From positions 1 to 14,731 of the forward strand of contig JADFNQ010000011.1 in the NCBI GenBank assembly GCA_022563285.1: a stretch of 14,731 nt of DNA. The letters run 5' to 3'. The notes below the pieces were generated by a model. The model was not told where the DNA came from. It saw nothing but the letters and a program-made list of their open reading frames with translations, and made no database searches. The DNA comes from Chloroflexota bacterium. Its GTDB lineage: Bacteria; Chloroflexota; Dehalococcoidia; SM23-28-2; RBG-16-64-32. Made by a program: the position numbers and the translations under genes. This document shows, piece by piece, positions 1 through 6,445 of this stretch. The first letter of the stretch is position 1. Each line of letters opens with the position of its first letter.

Positions 1-1
1 C

Positions 2-481
2 GGAGAGCTGCTGGCAGACGATCCCGATTTCGCCGAAAAGGCCAAACGCCTCGCCACCTCGGTCAAGGACATCACGGAGCTGCTGGTCGAGCTGCCGATG
101 GAGACGCCGACCGGCCGGATCGAGGCCGACGTCACCTACCAGGACCCCTGCCACCTGGCCCACGCCCAGCGCATCTCCAGCGCCCCGCGAGAGCTGCTCG
201 CCGCCATCCCCGGCCTGCGGCTGGTGGAGATGGCGCAGCCGGACCGCTGCTGCGGCAGCGCCGGCATCTACTCCCTGACCCACAGCGAGATGTCCCTGGA
301 CCTGCTGGACGGAAAGATGCGGGATATCGCCGCCACGGGCGCGGGCATCATCGCCACCGCCAACCCCGGCTGCATGGCCCAGATCGAGGCCGGCCTGCGC
401 CGCCATCGAAGGCGCGGCCGCGTCGTCCACGTCGTGGAGCTGCTGGACGAGGCCTATCGGCGCTCGGACGAAGAAGTATAA
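2..481 (+). CDS. glcF: Glycolate oxidase iron-sulfur subunit (GlcF-like), C-terminal part; 5' truncated
   Basis: The frame is open from base 2 to a TAA at 479-481 and gives 159 residues, so the start lies outside the window. The visible part is a CCG domain of the heterodisulfide-reductase / GlcF / LutA type: YQDPCHLAHAQ, then DRCCGSAGIYSL with the paired cysteines, then ANPGCMAQIEAG and the closing HVVELLDEAYR. In GlcF these cysteine motifs follow two N-terminal 4Fe-4S ferredoxin motifs and pass electrons from the flavin subunits that oxidise glycolate to glyoxylate. The wording around CCGSAGIYSLTHSEM is much closer to GlcF than to LutA or GlpC, but the diagnostic N-terminal clusters are not visible. 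The stop overlaps the first possible ATG of the next ORF by one base. Identity as a CCG-domain protein is firm; the exact substrate is a family-level inference. Confidence 0.82.
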   Translation, partial: GELLADDPDFAEKAKRLATSVKDITELLVELPMETPTGRIEADVTYQDPCHLAHAQRISSAPRELLAAIPGLRLVEMAQPDRCCGSAGIYSLTHSEMSLDLLDGKMRDIAATGAGIIATANPGCMAQIEAGLRRHRRRGRVVHVVELLDEAYRRSDEEV

Positions 482-504
482 TGCCCGTGCAGAGGGAGAG
501 CGCC

Positions 505-1848
505 ATGGAGCCAGGCATCCAGTACGCGAAGACGAGCGATGGGGTGAGCATCGCCTACCAGGTGGTTGGCGACGGCCCCCTCGACCTCGTGTGGGTACCC
601 GGATTCATTTCACACCTGGAGTGCGGCTGGGAGGAGCCCTCCCTCGCCAGGTTCTTTCACCGTCTCGCTTCCTTCTCACGTCTCATCATCTTCGACAAGC
701 GGGGGACGGGGCTCTCGGACCGCGTATCCGTCAAGGAACTGTCGACGCTGGAGGCACGGATGGACGACGTCCGGGCGGTAATGGACGCCGTGGGATCGGA
801 GCGGGCGGCCCTGTTCGGCTTCTCTGAGGGCGGCGCGATGTGCGCGCTCTTCGCCGCGACGTATCCCGAGCGGACATCGGCGCTCCTCCTCTACGGAGCG
901 TTCGCGAGGCTAATGGAGATTCAACCCACCACTGACCAGATCCAGCTCGTCTTGGACGCCATCGATCGAACTTGGGGCCAAGAGAGCAATCTCCATCAGT
1001 TCGGCCCCAGCCGAGCCGACGACCCGCAGTTCAAGCAGTGGTGGACTCGGTTGATGCGCCTGGGAGCGAGCCCCGGCGCGGCCGTCGCTGTCACTAGGGC
1101 GAACTTCGAGATCGACATCGGGCACATCCTGCCCGCCATCCGCGTCCCGACACTGATCCTGCACCGGGCGAAGGACTGTCTCATACCGGTGGAGCGCGGC
1201 CGGAGTATGGCCGAGCAAATCCCCGGGGCTAAGTACGTCGAGCTGCCCGGCGTCGATCACCTTCCGTTTCTCGGCGATGCCGATGCCATCCTGGACGAGT
1301 TGCAGGAGTTCCTCACCGGCGTCCGGCCTGGGCCAGAGCCGGACAGGGTGCTGGCCACCGTTCTCTTCACGGACATCGTCGGCTCCACGGAGCGGGCATC
1401 CGAGCTGGGGGACCGCCGTTGGCGCGACCTGCTGGACAGCTACTACGGCCTGGCGCGACGGGAGTTGGACCGCTTCCGTGGCCGCGAGATCAAGACGATG
1501 GGCGACGGCTTCCTGGCCACGTTCGACGGCCCCGCCCGCGGCATCCGCTGCGCCTGCGCCGTCAGCGACTCTGCCACGCAGCTTGGGCTCGCCATCAGGG
1601 CGGGCCTGCACACCGGCGAGTGCGAGATGATGGGCGAAGACGTCAGCGGCATCGCCGTGCACATCGGCGCCCGCGTGGCCGCCGAGGCCACAGCCGGCGA
1701 GGTCCTCGTCTCCAGTACGGTGAAGGATCTGGTGGCCGGATCGGGCATCGGGTTCGAGGACAGGGGCCATCATGCGCTGAAGGGCGTGCCGGAGGAGTGG
1801 CGCCTGTTCGCCGTCCAACGGGGGTCGGCGATGGCTCAAGCGCGTTAG
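505..1848 (+). CDS. Alpha/beta hydrolase fused to a class III adenylate/guanylate cyclase domain
   Basis: This is a two-domain protein of 447 residues. Residues 1-275 form an alpha/beta hydrolase with a complete apparent triad: Ser107 in the elbow GFSEGG, Asp224 in HRAKDCLIP and His252 in GVDHLPF. Residues 280-440 form a class III cyclase homology domain. It has metal Asp290 in FTDIVGST, Lys330 and the second metal Asp334 in KTMGDGF, Asp379 in GEDVSG, and Arg390 in VHIGAR. The Lys/Asp pair suggests ATP as substrate and so cAMP as product. The usual transition-state Asn of that last motif is His386; from memory this is common in this fusion family. There is no signal peptide or membrane segment, so it should be cytosolic. 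I chose the ATG at 505 because AGAGGGAGAG (491-500) precedes it; an ATG at 481, overlapping the previous stop, would add eight residues and has a poor ribosome site. The hydrolase may act as a ligand sensor, but its ligand is unknown. Confidence 0.9.
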   Translation: MEPGIQYAKTSDGVSIAYQVVGDGPLDLVWVPGFISHLECGWEEPSLARFFHRLASFSRLIIFDKRGTGLSDRVSVKELSTLEARMDDVRAVMDAVGSERAALFGFSEGGAMCALFAATYPERTSALLLYGAFARLMEIQPTTDQIQLVLDAIDRTWGQESNLHQFGPSRADDPQFKQWWTRLMRLGASPGAAVAVTRANFEIDIGHILPAIRVPTLILHRAKDCLIPVERGRSMAEQIPGAKYVELPGVDHLPFLGDADAILDELQEFLTGVRPGPEPDRVLATVLFTDIVGSTERASELGDRRWRDLLDSYYGLARRELDRFRGREIKTMGDGFLATFDGPARGIRCACAVSDSATQLGLAIRAGLHTGECEMMGEDVSGIAVHIGARVAAEATAGEVLVSSTVKDLVAGSGIGFEDRGHHALKGVPEEWRLFAVQRGSAMAQAR

Positions 1849-1857
1849 GAGGTCACC

Positions 1858-2484
1858 ATGGCTAACACCACCACCGTCGGTAGCGTGGAGTTCGAGCGCT
1901 TCATCCAGAGCGCCTTTAGAGTCCAGAGCGGCGACACCGTCGTCTACGTGGACCCCCACCGGCTGGAAGGCGGCCCTCCCGCCGACCTCATCCTCATCAC
2001 CCACGAGCACTTCGACCACATGGACCCCAACGCGATCAACGCCGTCGCCGCGGACGAGACCGTGATCGTGGCCAACGCCCCCTGCGCCCGCCAGCTCGAG
2101 GGGAAGGTGAAGGGCAGGATCGTCTCCGTCAAGGAGGGCGACACCGTGAGCGAGAAGGGCGTGGAGGTCCGCGCCGTCGCCGGCTACAACGGGCACCACC
2201 CGCGCGGCTTCAACGTGGGCTACGTCTTCCGGGTGGGCGACCAGACGGTGTTTCACGGCGGCGATACCGACCGCGTGCCCGAGATGTCCTCCCTGGGCGA
2301 CATCGACGTGGCGCTGCTGCCCATCGGCGGCACCTACACGATGGCCGAGGAGGAGGCGGCGGAGGCGGTGCGGATGATCCGGCCCAAGACCGCCATCCCA
2401 ATGCACTACGGCTACGCCACCGGCGGCGATCCGCAGCGGTTCGCCTCCCTCGTCGGCGCTGACGCCACCGTCGTCGTCCTCTAG
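1858..2484 (+). CDS. Metallo-beta-lactamase-fold metal-dependent hydrolase (UPF0173-like)
   Basis: A 208-residue protein with the compact MBL fold of the UPF0173 / UlaG-like group. The metal-binding motif HEHFDH lies at residues 49-54, a His pair at 113-114 (GHHP), the bridging Asp136 in GGDTD and a final His183 in PMHYG. The length and the PMHYG ending are typical of UPF0173 proteins, which lack the extra domains of RNase J or of RNase Z-type enzymes. The substrate is not predictable from sequence. There is no signal peptide, so it is cytosolic. The start is well fixed: AGGAGGT at 1847-1853 overlaps the stop codon of the preceding cyclase gene and sits 4 nt before the ATG. That arrangement points to co-transcription and translational coupling with the hydrolase-cyclase gene. 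Confidence 0.9.
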   Translation: MANTTTVGSVEFERFIQSAFRVQSGDTVVYVDPHRLEGGPPADLILITHEHFDHMDPNAINAVAADETVIVANAPCARQLEGKVKGRIVSVKEGDTVSEKGVEVRAVAGYNGHHPRGFNVGYVFRVGDQTVFHGGDTDRVPEMSSLGDIDVALLPIGGTYTMAEEEAAEAVRMIRPKTAIPMHYGYATGGDPQRFASLVGADATVVVL

Positions 2485-2796
2485 CTAGACGGCCCGATTA
2501 CACCGGCTGTTCACCCACGTTAGCCGTAGGTTAACTGTCACCCTCGCCTGCCGGTGCAATACTGAAAGCAGGCAGTGATGGACTCCCCACTAAAGAGATA
2601 CGCTTCCTAGACATATGGCACACGATGTATCAATCGCTCACAAAAGATAAGCCTATTTCCTCTTCGAAAGGCTGTAACAGCTTTGCCTGACACGGCGTCT
2701 ATTGTTCGTCCTAAGTCCAGTGCTAGCCCTCGGTCTCCCCACTGGCCATCGGCCCAGACCGGCCCGGCAGGCGACGAGGATCGAAGGAAAGGCGTC
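2485..2796. other. Intergenic region ahead of the sigma-factor gene
   Basis: A 312-bp region, visibly less GC-rich than the flanking genes, that must carry the promoter of the sigma/anti-sigma pair. I see no consensus -35/-10 pair. The nearest is TTAACT (2531-2536) with CAATAC (2557-2562), whose 20-bp spacing is too long. The TTG at 2683 opens an in-frame extension of the sigma ORF, but its composition and the good ribosome site at the later ATG make it more likely to be leader. A small inverted repeat GCTGTAACAGC lies at 2671-2681. I see no strong terminator hairpin for the upstream operon. Confidence 0.5.
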
Positions 2797-3414
2797 ATGC
2801 GTACAACCCTAGCCAGCAGAACGAACAGCGCGGCAGCAGCCATCAAGGCGCAGCCCCTAACCCGCCGCTCTCCTCCCGCCTCTCTCAGCAGTACCGGCCT
2901 CCAGCTCAGCGAGTTCGCCGAGCTGTACGACCAGTACTTCCCCAAGGTCTTCGCCTACGTCTATGGGCGGGTACAACACAAGGAAGCCTCGCTGGACATC
3001 GTCTCCGATGTCTTCGAAAAGGCGTACGTGAAGAAGCAGTCTCTGCGCTCCCCGGAGGCGTTCGGCTCCTGGCTGTTCACCATCGCCCGTAACGAGGTCG
3101 CCTCCCACTGGCGCAAGGAGAAGCCGGCGGCCAAGGCGATGCAGGAGGCCGCCTGGAACAACGAACTCAACCACCAGCCGCCCAGCCCCGAGGATACCCT
3201 CCTACACCACGAGCGGCTCCACCACCTGTCCTCCCTACTGCGTGAGCTCCCACCCCGAGAACAAGAGATCATCTCGTTGAAATTCGATGCGGAACTCACC
3301 AACCGGGAGATATCTGACATCCTCCACACCAGCGAAGTAAACGTACGTGTCACCATCTTCCGCGCCCTCCGCAAGCTGCGGGCGCGCATGGAGAAGCAGC
3401 AAGAGGCCCGCTAA
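2797..3414 (+). CDS. RNA polymerase ECF-type sigma factor (sigma-70 regions 2 and 4)
   Basis: A 205-residue extracytoplasmic-function sigma factor. Region 2 spans about residues 42-107 (LYDQYFPKVFAYVYGRV, then the DIVSDVFEKAY and AFGSWLFTIARNEVASHWR segments that bind core enzyme and melt the -10). Region 4 spans about 143-196 (LRELPPREQEIISLKF, then the helix-turn-helix TNREISDILHTSEVNVRVTIFRALRKLR). The first ~35 residues are a non-conserved extension. The ATG at 2797 is preceded by GAAGGAAAGG (2783-2792). A TTG at 2683 would add 38 residues of proline- and serine-rich sequence and is less likely. The next gene begins 2 nt after the stop, giving the usual sigma/anti-sigma arrangement. It probably directs RNA polymerase to its own and other stress or envelope promoters; the regulon cannot be read from here. 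Confidence 0.9.
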   Translation: MRTTLASRTNSAAAAIKAQPLTRRSPPASLSSTGLQLSEFAELYDQYFPKVFAYVYGRVQHKEASLDIVSDVFEKAYVKKQSLRSPEAFGSWLFTIARNEVASHWRKEKPAAKAMQEAAWNNELNHQPPSPEDTLLHHERLHHLSSLLRELPPREQEIISLKFDAELTNREISDILHTSEVNVRVTIFRALRKLRARMEKQQEAR

Positions 3415-3416
3415 CG

Positions 3417-4790
3417 ATGCGCGATCAGGACCGAGAAGAGCGGCTAGCCAAGGCCATCGAAGAGATGGTCCAGGGCCGCACACCGGGGGATCTTGACGAC
3501 GAGGAGCTCAAAGCGCTCCTGCGGCTAGCCAAGACCCGGCTCGATGCCGCCCAGCAGGCCGCTGAAGGCGGCACTGAGGCCCAGAACGATGTGCTTCAGC
3601 GCCTCATTGCCCGCCTGAACTGGGGTCAGAAGGGCGCCACCGGCGAGCCCAACGAACTCCCCACAGCGAACGATTCGATGAGCGCGATTGGGTCCGACGA
3701 TGTAGGCCTCGAGCAGACAGACATCAAGGAGCTGCAAGACATCATAGACCTGCGCCGCCGAATGGCTCAGCACGCCGCCAGCATCGCGGAGACCCACCGC
3801 GAAGCCGTCTGGCAGCGCGTGCAAGCGCGCATCCAGGCCGGACTGGCGGACGAGCACGGCTTCTTCCGCTGGCCATTCGGCCGACGTGATCGAGAGGCCG
3901 ACGAATTCGGCGCTGCCCTCGACCGTATGACCCTGGGCGAGCCTATATGGGAGGCCAAAGGCTCCAACCTGGCGGAGCTTGCACACGTGGCAGAGATCCG
4001 CCACGCCGCCGCCGCCACCAGCAAGTCCAGCTTCGTCGACCAGCAGGCCAGGGTCTGGGCCCGCATCAGGCCGCGCCTGATGGCGCGCCTGACCCGGTCC
4101 CTAAGGCCCAGCGTCTTCAGGCGCCGCGCGGCCCTGCCCTGGCGGAAGCTTGCCGCCGCTGGCGCCGCCGTCGCCCTTGTTCTCGCAGCCCTGGGCCCCA
4201 TACCGGCCACTGGCCTGGCGGGTCACCCGGTCCTAGAGTTCGCGCGCTTCCTGGGCGGCCACGTCGGCGTGAGCGAGACATCGGCCCCACCGGTCCTCGC
4301 GCCCGTAACCGAGGTCATCGAAGGCAGCGGCATCACAACCGACGAAGCCAGCGCCCTCCTGGGGATTCCTGTGTATGAGCCCACGTTCCTACCCGCCGGA
4401 TACCAGAAGGTCTTCTCAAGATACTTCCCTGAGCCGATCACAGCGGAGGAAGGGGGCGTGCTACTCCTCGCCTACGACAACGGCCCCCTGGACAGTCAGA
4501 ACCCGATCGTCATCTACCAGGAGCGCGCCTCCGGTAGCAACATCGCCGTGGCGCAGGGTTCCGCACAGGACGTCCGCCTCCAGGCCGCTGAGGTGCCCGC
4601 CACCTACGTGAGGGGTACCTGGCAGCCGGTTGGCGACGATATCACCTGGGGCAACGAGGACGCCCAGACCGTCGTCTTCGACATTAAGGGTCTGCGGACG
4701 ATCATCCACACCACTGACAGCGATCTGACCATCACGGATCTGATGGCGATCGCCGAAGGCCTGGCGGCACAGGCCACATCACCCAACTAA
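3417..4790 (+). CDS. Single-pass membrane protein with C-terminal DUF4367 domain, likely anti-sigma partner
   Basis: This 457-residue protein is encoded 2 nt after the ECF sigma factor, so translational coupling is likely and an anti-sigma role is inferred. Residues 1-240 are hydrophilic and predicted cytosolic. One membrane segment runs at about 245-267 (AAAGAAVALVLAALG). An outward domain follows (about 305-452), with the IPVYEPTFLPAGYQ, IVIYQER, ITWGNEDAQTVVFDI and LMAIAEGL features of DUF4367, found in membrane-bound anti-sigma or sporulation-type proteins. The protein contains no cysteine, so it is not a zinc-binding (ZAS) anti-sigma factor. The cytosolic part seems to hold three degenerate copies of one module (about 10-69, 88-141 and 165-224), each with an EL..L.xxA..R core and ending in a helix such as VWQRVQARI or VWARIRPRL. 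These may be the sigma-binding units. The sigma partnership rests on gene order, not on motif. Confidence 0.78.
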   Translation: MRDQDREERLAKAIEEMVQGRTPGDLDDEELKALLRLAKTRLDAAQQAAEGGTEAQNDVLQRLIARLNWGQKGATGEPNELPTANDSMSAIGSDDVGLEQTDIKELQDIIDLRRRMAQHAASIAETHREAVWQRVQARIQAGLADEHGFFRWPFGRRDREADEFGAALDRMTLGEPIWEAKGSNLAELAHVAEIRHAAAATSKSSFVDQQARVWARIRPRLMARLTRSLRPSVFRRRAALPWRKLAAAGAAVALVLAALGPIPATGLAGHPVLEFARFLGGHVGVSETSAPPVLAPVTEVIEGSGITTDEASALLGIPVYEPTFLPAGYQKVFSRYFPEPITAEEGGVLLLAYDNGPLDSQNPIVIYQERASGSNIAVAQGSAQDVRLQAAEVPATYVRGTWQPVGDDITWGNEDAQTVVFDIKGLRTIIHTTDSDLTITDLMAIAEGLAAQATSPN

Positions 4791-4810
4791 GGCATCGACC
4801 CCCTCGATAC

Positions 4811-4845
4811 ACGGTAAGGGCCCCGGAAACCGGGGCCCTTACCGT
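4811..4845 (+). terminator. Perfect 16-bp hairpin between convergent genes, likely bidirectional terminator
   Basis: ACGGTAAGGGCCCCGG (4811-4826) and its exact complement (4830-4845) are separated by the loop AAA. It lies 20 nt after the anti-sigma stop and 31 nt from the 3' end of the opposite-strand operon. No clear U-tract follows on either strand, only a pyrimidine-rich ATCCTCTACTCTCTCT on the plus side. It is therefore a non-canonical but very stable stem. A short tandem repeat of CTCTCTAGAC follows (4856-4865 and 4867-4876). Confidence 0.75.
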
Positions 4846-4876
4846 ATCCTCTACTCTCTCTAGACACTCTCTAGAC

Positions 4877-5056
4877 TTACTCCAGGTCCTCCTTCATACG
4901 CCTCTCCCGCAGCATCTCGTACAGCAGGTTCTCAACCACCATCAACAGCAGAAGCACCTGGCGCTGCTGGCGCCGGGGCATCCGCGCCAGCATCTGCAGG
5001 AGATCAGGATCAACCTTCTCCGCCAGGGCCATGCGGTCCTCGGGAGACTCCGCCAT
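4877..5056 (-). CDS. Small 59-residue protein: stand-alone copy of the C-terminal module of the neighbouring XRE regulators
   Basis: ATG at 5056-5054, TAA at 4879-4877. The protein begins MAESPEDRMALAEK and then carries VDPDLLQMLARMPRRQQRQ followed by a leucine-rich helix. Aligned without gaps to residues 85-115 of the regulator just upstream, 16 of 31 positions are identical, including DPDLL, the PR..QR turn and an LLLL run. It has no helix-turn-helix, so it cannot bind DNA as its relatives do. One sense codon (GGC) separates its ATG from the TAG of the upstream regulator, and it lies in the same frame, so it could be made by translational coupling, re-initiation or stop readthrough. It is likely real because of the homology. 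A role as partner or modulator of the regulators is only inference. Confidence 0.72.
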   Translation of the reverse strand: MAESPEDRMALAEKVDPDLLQMLARMPRRQQRQVLLLLMVVENLLYEMLRERRMKEDLE

Positions 5057-5059
5057 GCC

Positions 5060-5527
5060 CTAGCCCTGTACTCTGGAAGCGCGGACGTTATCCGGAAGCT
5101 CGCCGCCAGCGGCGCGGCCGTTACCCGAATCGCCCTCGGTCGCCAGCTCCACGGAGCCGTCACCCCTCTCCGCTCCTTCCACAACAACCGTCTCCATGCC
5201 CTGCAACAGGAGGAGCAACCGCCGCTGTCGGTCTCGGGGCAGGCGTCCCAAATAGCGCAACAGGTCGGGGTCTATGTTGGATTCGTAATCCTGATATATC
5301 TGCCGTAGAGTCCGCACCGTGGGATAGCCGGCCGCCTCAAACAGATCGTCCGGGTCAACACTCATCGCCTGCGCCACACGGAGCAGCACCGCAGCGCTGG
5401 GGTTCTTCACGTCCCCGTTCTCCAGTTGCGAAAGGTAGCCCTGGCTGACGGACGCGTTGCCCGCCAGATGACCTTGCGTAAGACCGAACTCTTCCCGCAA
5501 CTCACGTATCTTATCTCCGAGTCTCAT
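5060..5527 (-). CDS. XRE-family helix-turn-helix transcriptional regulator (copy 1)
   Basis: A 155-residue regulator. Residues 6-60 form a Cro/C1-type helix-turn-helix (KIRELREEFGLTQGHLA, SQGYLSQLENGDVKNPS, VLLRVAQAMSVDPDDL). A second module at 85-112 (IDPDLLRYLGRLPRDRQRR plus a leucine run) is shared with two neighbouring genes and may mediate oligomerisation. Residues 113-155 are a low-complexity acidic/glycine tail that the paralogue lacks. About 43 of its first 68 residues match the XRE gene at 6069-6428, so the two arose by duplication. The start has a good ribosome site, with GGAGGT about nine bases ahead of the ATG. It has its own likely promoter with an inverted repeat over the -10 box, which suggests autoregulation. 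The target genes are unknown; the neighbouring pilus operon is the obvious candidate. Confidence 0.88.
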   Translation of the reverse strand: MRLGDKIRELREEFGLTQGHLAGNASVSQGYLSQLENGDVKNPSAAVLLRVAQAMSVDPDDLFEAAGYPTVRTLRQIYQDYESNIDPDLLRYLGRLPRDRQRRLLLLLQGMETVVVEGAERGDGSVELATEGDSGNGRAAGGELPDNVRASRVQG

Positions 5528-5555
5528 AGCTCTTTACCTCCGGGTAGCGGTATCA

Positions 5556-5570
5556 ACGATTGTCCATCGT
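5556..5570 (-). promoter_or_regulatory. Candidate operator: inverted repeat over the -10 box of XRE copy 1
   Basis: ACGAT (5556-5560) and ATCGT (5566-5570) form a perfect inverted repeat with a 5-bp centre, TGTCC on the plus strand. It covers the predicted -10 hexamer at 5559-5564. Half-site symmetry of this size suits a dimeric Cro/C1-type repressor. It is only 15 bp long, so chance occurrence cannot be excluded. Confidence 0.4.
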
Positions 5571-5588
5571 CATCACTAAAGATGTCAA
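5559..5588 (-). promoter_or_regulatory. Sigma-70-like promoter for XRE copy 1 and the small ORF
   Basis: On the minus strand a perfect -35 TTGACA (5588-5583) is followed after 18 bp by GACAAT (5564-5559), which matches 4 of 6 bases of TATAAT. Transcription should start near 5552, about 25 nt before the ATG. A second, weaker -10-like TATAAA lies further upstream (about 5623-5628). This implies that copy 1 and the small ORF can be expressed independently of the pilus operon. Confidence 0.6.
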
Positions 5589-5659
5589 CACTACCAACTT
5601 GACCAGCAAACGACGGCCGGTTTATAGAAGTTGCACATCGCCGGTTCCCAAGCATCGCC

Positions 5660-6010
5660 TCACTCCTGATCAACCAAAGCTAGCTGGTCACCCTTCTGCA
5701 CCCCCGCACCCACCGCCGCGCCCGCATTCAGCTCCAGAGCGCTGTGGGCGCCGAGAGCTATAGTCGCCCGAAAGGGCTTCAGCTCCGGCACCACTTTCAC
5801 CACCCTTAGAGATCGATCAAGGAACACTACGTCGATGGGGAAGCGCATGAACGCGGTATGGATGGAAGAGCTAGGCCGGAGCAGGAGTGCCACGCCCTCC
5901 GGAAGAGCCTTGCGGCCCATCAGACCCCAGAAGCGGGACCAGATGCCGTCCGCCAGGCGGACCTCTTCGGCCACCACTGTTGCCTTCGTTTCGTTGATCA
6001 CGCTAGACAT
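5660..6010 (-). CDS. DUF192 family protein
   Basis: A 116-residue protein that is essentially a complete DUF192 domain: the ADGIWSRFWGLMGRKALPEG motif (residues 20-39), then SSSIHTAFMRFPIDVVFLD (47-65), VVKVVPELKPF and the closing ALELNAG...GVQKGDQL. DUF192 proteins are small beta-rich proteins of unknown biochemical function, often secreted or envelope-linked in other bacteria. Here there is no signal peptide, so it looks cytosolic. The ATG at 6010 begins MSSVINETKATVVAEEV; an in-frame ATG at 6031 would add seven residues, and neither has a strong ribosome site. The frame stays open much further upstream, but that part overlaps the XRE gene at 6069-6428 in another frame and is not coding. 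It sits between the two XRE paralogues at the end of the Tad locus, which suggests a link to the pilus machinery that is not proven. Confidence 0.87.
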   Translation of the reverse strand: MSSVINETKATVVAEEVRLADGIWSRFWGLMGRKALPEGVALLLRPSSSIHTAFMRFPIDVVFLDRSLRVVKVVPELKPFRATIALGAHSALELNAGAAVGAGVQKGDQLALVDQE

Positions 6011-6068
6011 GGACCAACCCGTCTGCCCCATCAGGACAGCAGAACCGCCGGTATCTCTCCCAGCGATT

Positions 6069-6428
6069 CTACCCCACCTTGACGGCGGGCTCACGCTCCA
6101 TCCCGCGCAGGAAACGCAACAGATATCGCTGCTGCTCCACGGACAGCCGGGCCAGGAAGCGCAGAAGGTCCGGGTCCACCGGCGTCTCATACTCCATATC
6201 CGGCCTCGCGCCCAGAACGTCCCTGTAGCCGGCCGCCTCCAGCAGGCAGCGCGGGTCCACGTGCAACGCCCGGGCCAGCCGGAACAGCACTGAGGCACTG
6301 GGGTTCTGAACCTCGTCGTTCTCGATTTGCGATAGGTACCCCTGGCTCAACTCCGCCTGTGACGCGAGCTGCGCCTGGCTCATCCCGATCTCCTCTCGCA
6401 GACCGCGGATCTTCGAGCCCAGGCCCAT
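6069..6428 (-). CDS. XRE-family helix-turn-helix transcriptional regulator (copy 2)
   Basis: A 119-residue regulator with a Cro/C1 helix-turn-helix at residues 6-60 (KIRGLREEIGMSQAQLA, SQGYLSQIENDEVQNPS). Its C-terminal module at 84-111 (VDPDLLRFLARLSVEQQRY, LRGME) matches the one in copy 1 and in the small 59-residue ORF. The ATG at 6428 is preferred: the protein then aligns residue for residue with copy 1 from MxLGxKIR, and AGAGG lies about eight bases upstream. An ATG at 6449, overlapping the tadC stop codon as ATGA, would add seven residues. Either way it directly follows tadC and is probably the last or next-to-last gene of the pilus transcript. It may regulate the locus or respond to it; its ligand and targets are unknown. 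Confidence 0.87.
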   Translation of the reverse strand: MGLGSKIRGLREEIGMSQAQLASQAELSQGYLSQIENDEVQNPSASVLFRLARALHVDPRCLLEAAGYRDVLGARPDMEYETPVDPDLLRFLARLSVEQQRYLLRFLRGMEREPAVKVG

Positions 6429-6445
6429 TCCAACAACCTCTTTCA

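Noticed and set aside
910..2406. 498-codon open frame on the minus strand opposite the cyclase and MBL genes
   Set aside because: It is antisense to two genes with clear domains. Its translation is rich in His, Val, Gly and Asp with no recognisable motif, as expected for the opposite strand of GC-rich coding DNA.
2683..2796. TTG start giving a 38-residue N-terminal extension of the ECF sigma factor
   Set aside because: The ATG at 2797 has a good ribosome site, and the extension is proline/serine-rich and unlike the family.
6011..6298. Upstream extension of the DUF192 frame (96 extra codons)
   Set aside because: It overlaps XRE copy 2 in another frame, is rich in Trp, Cys and Arg, and adds nothing to the complete DUF192 domain.
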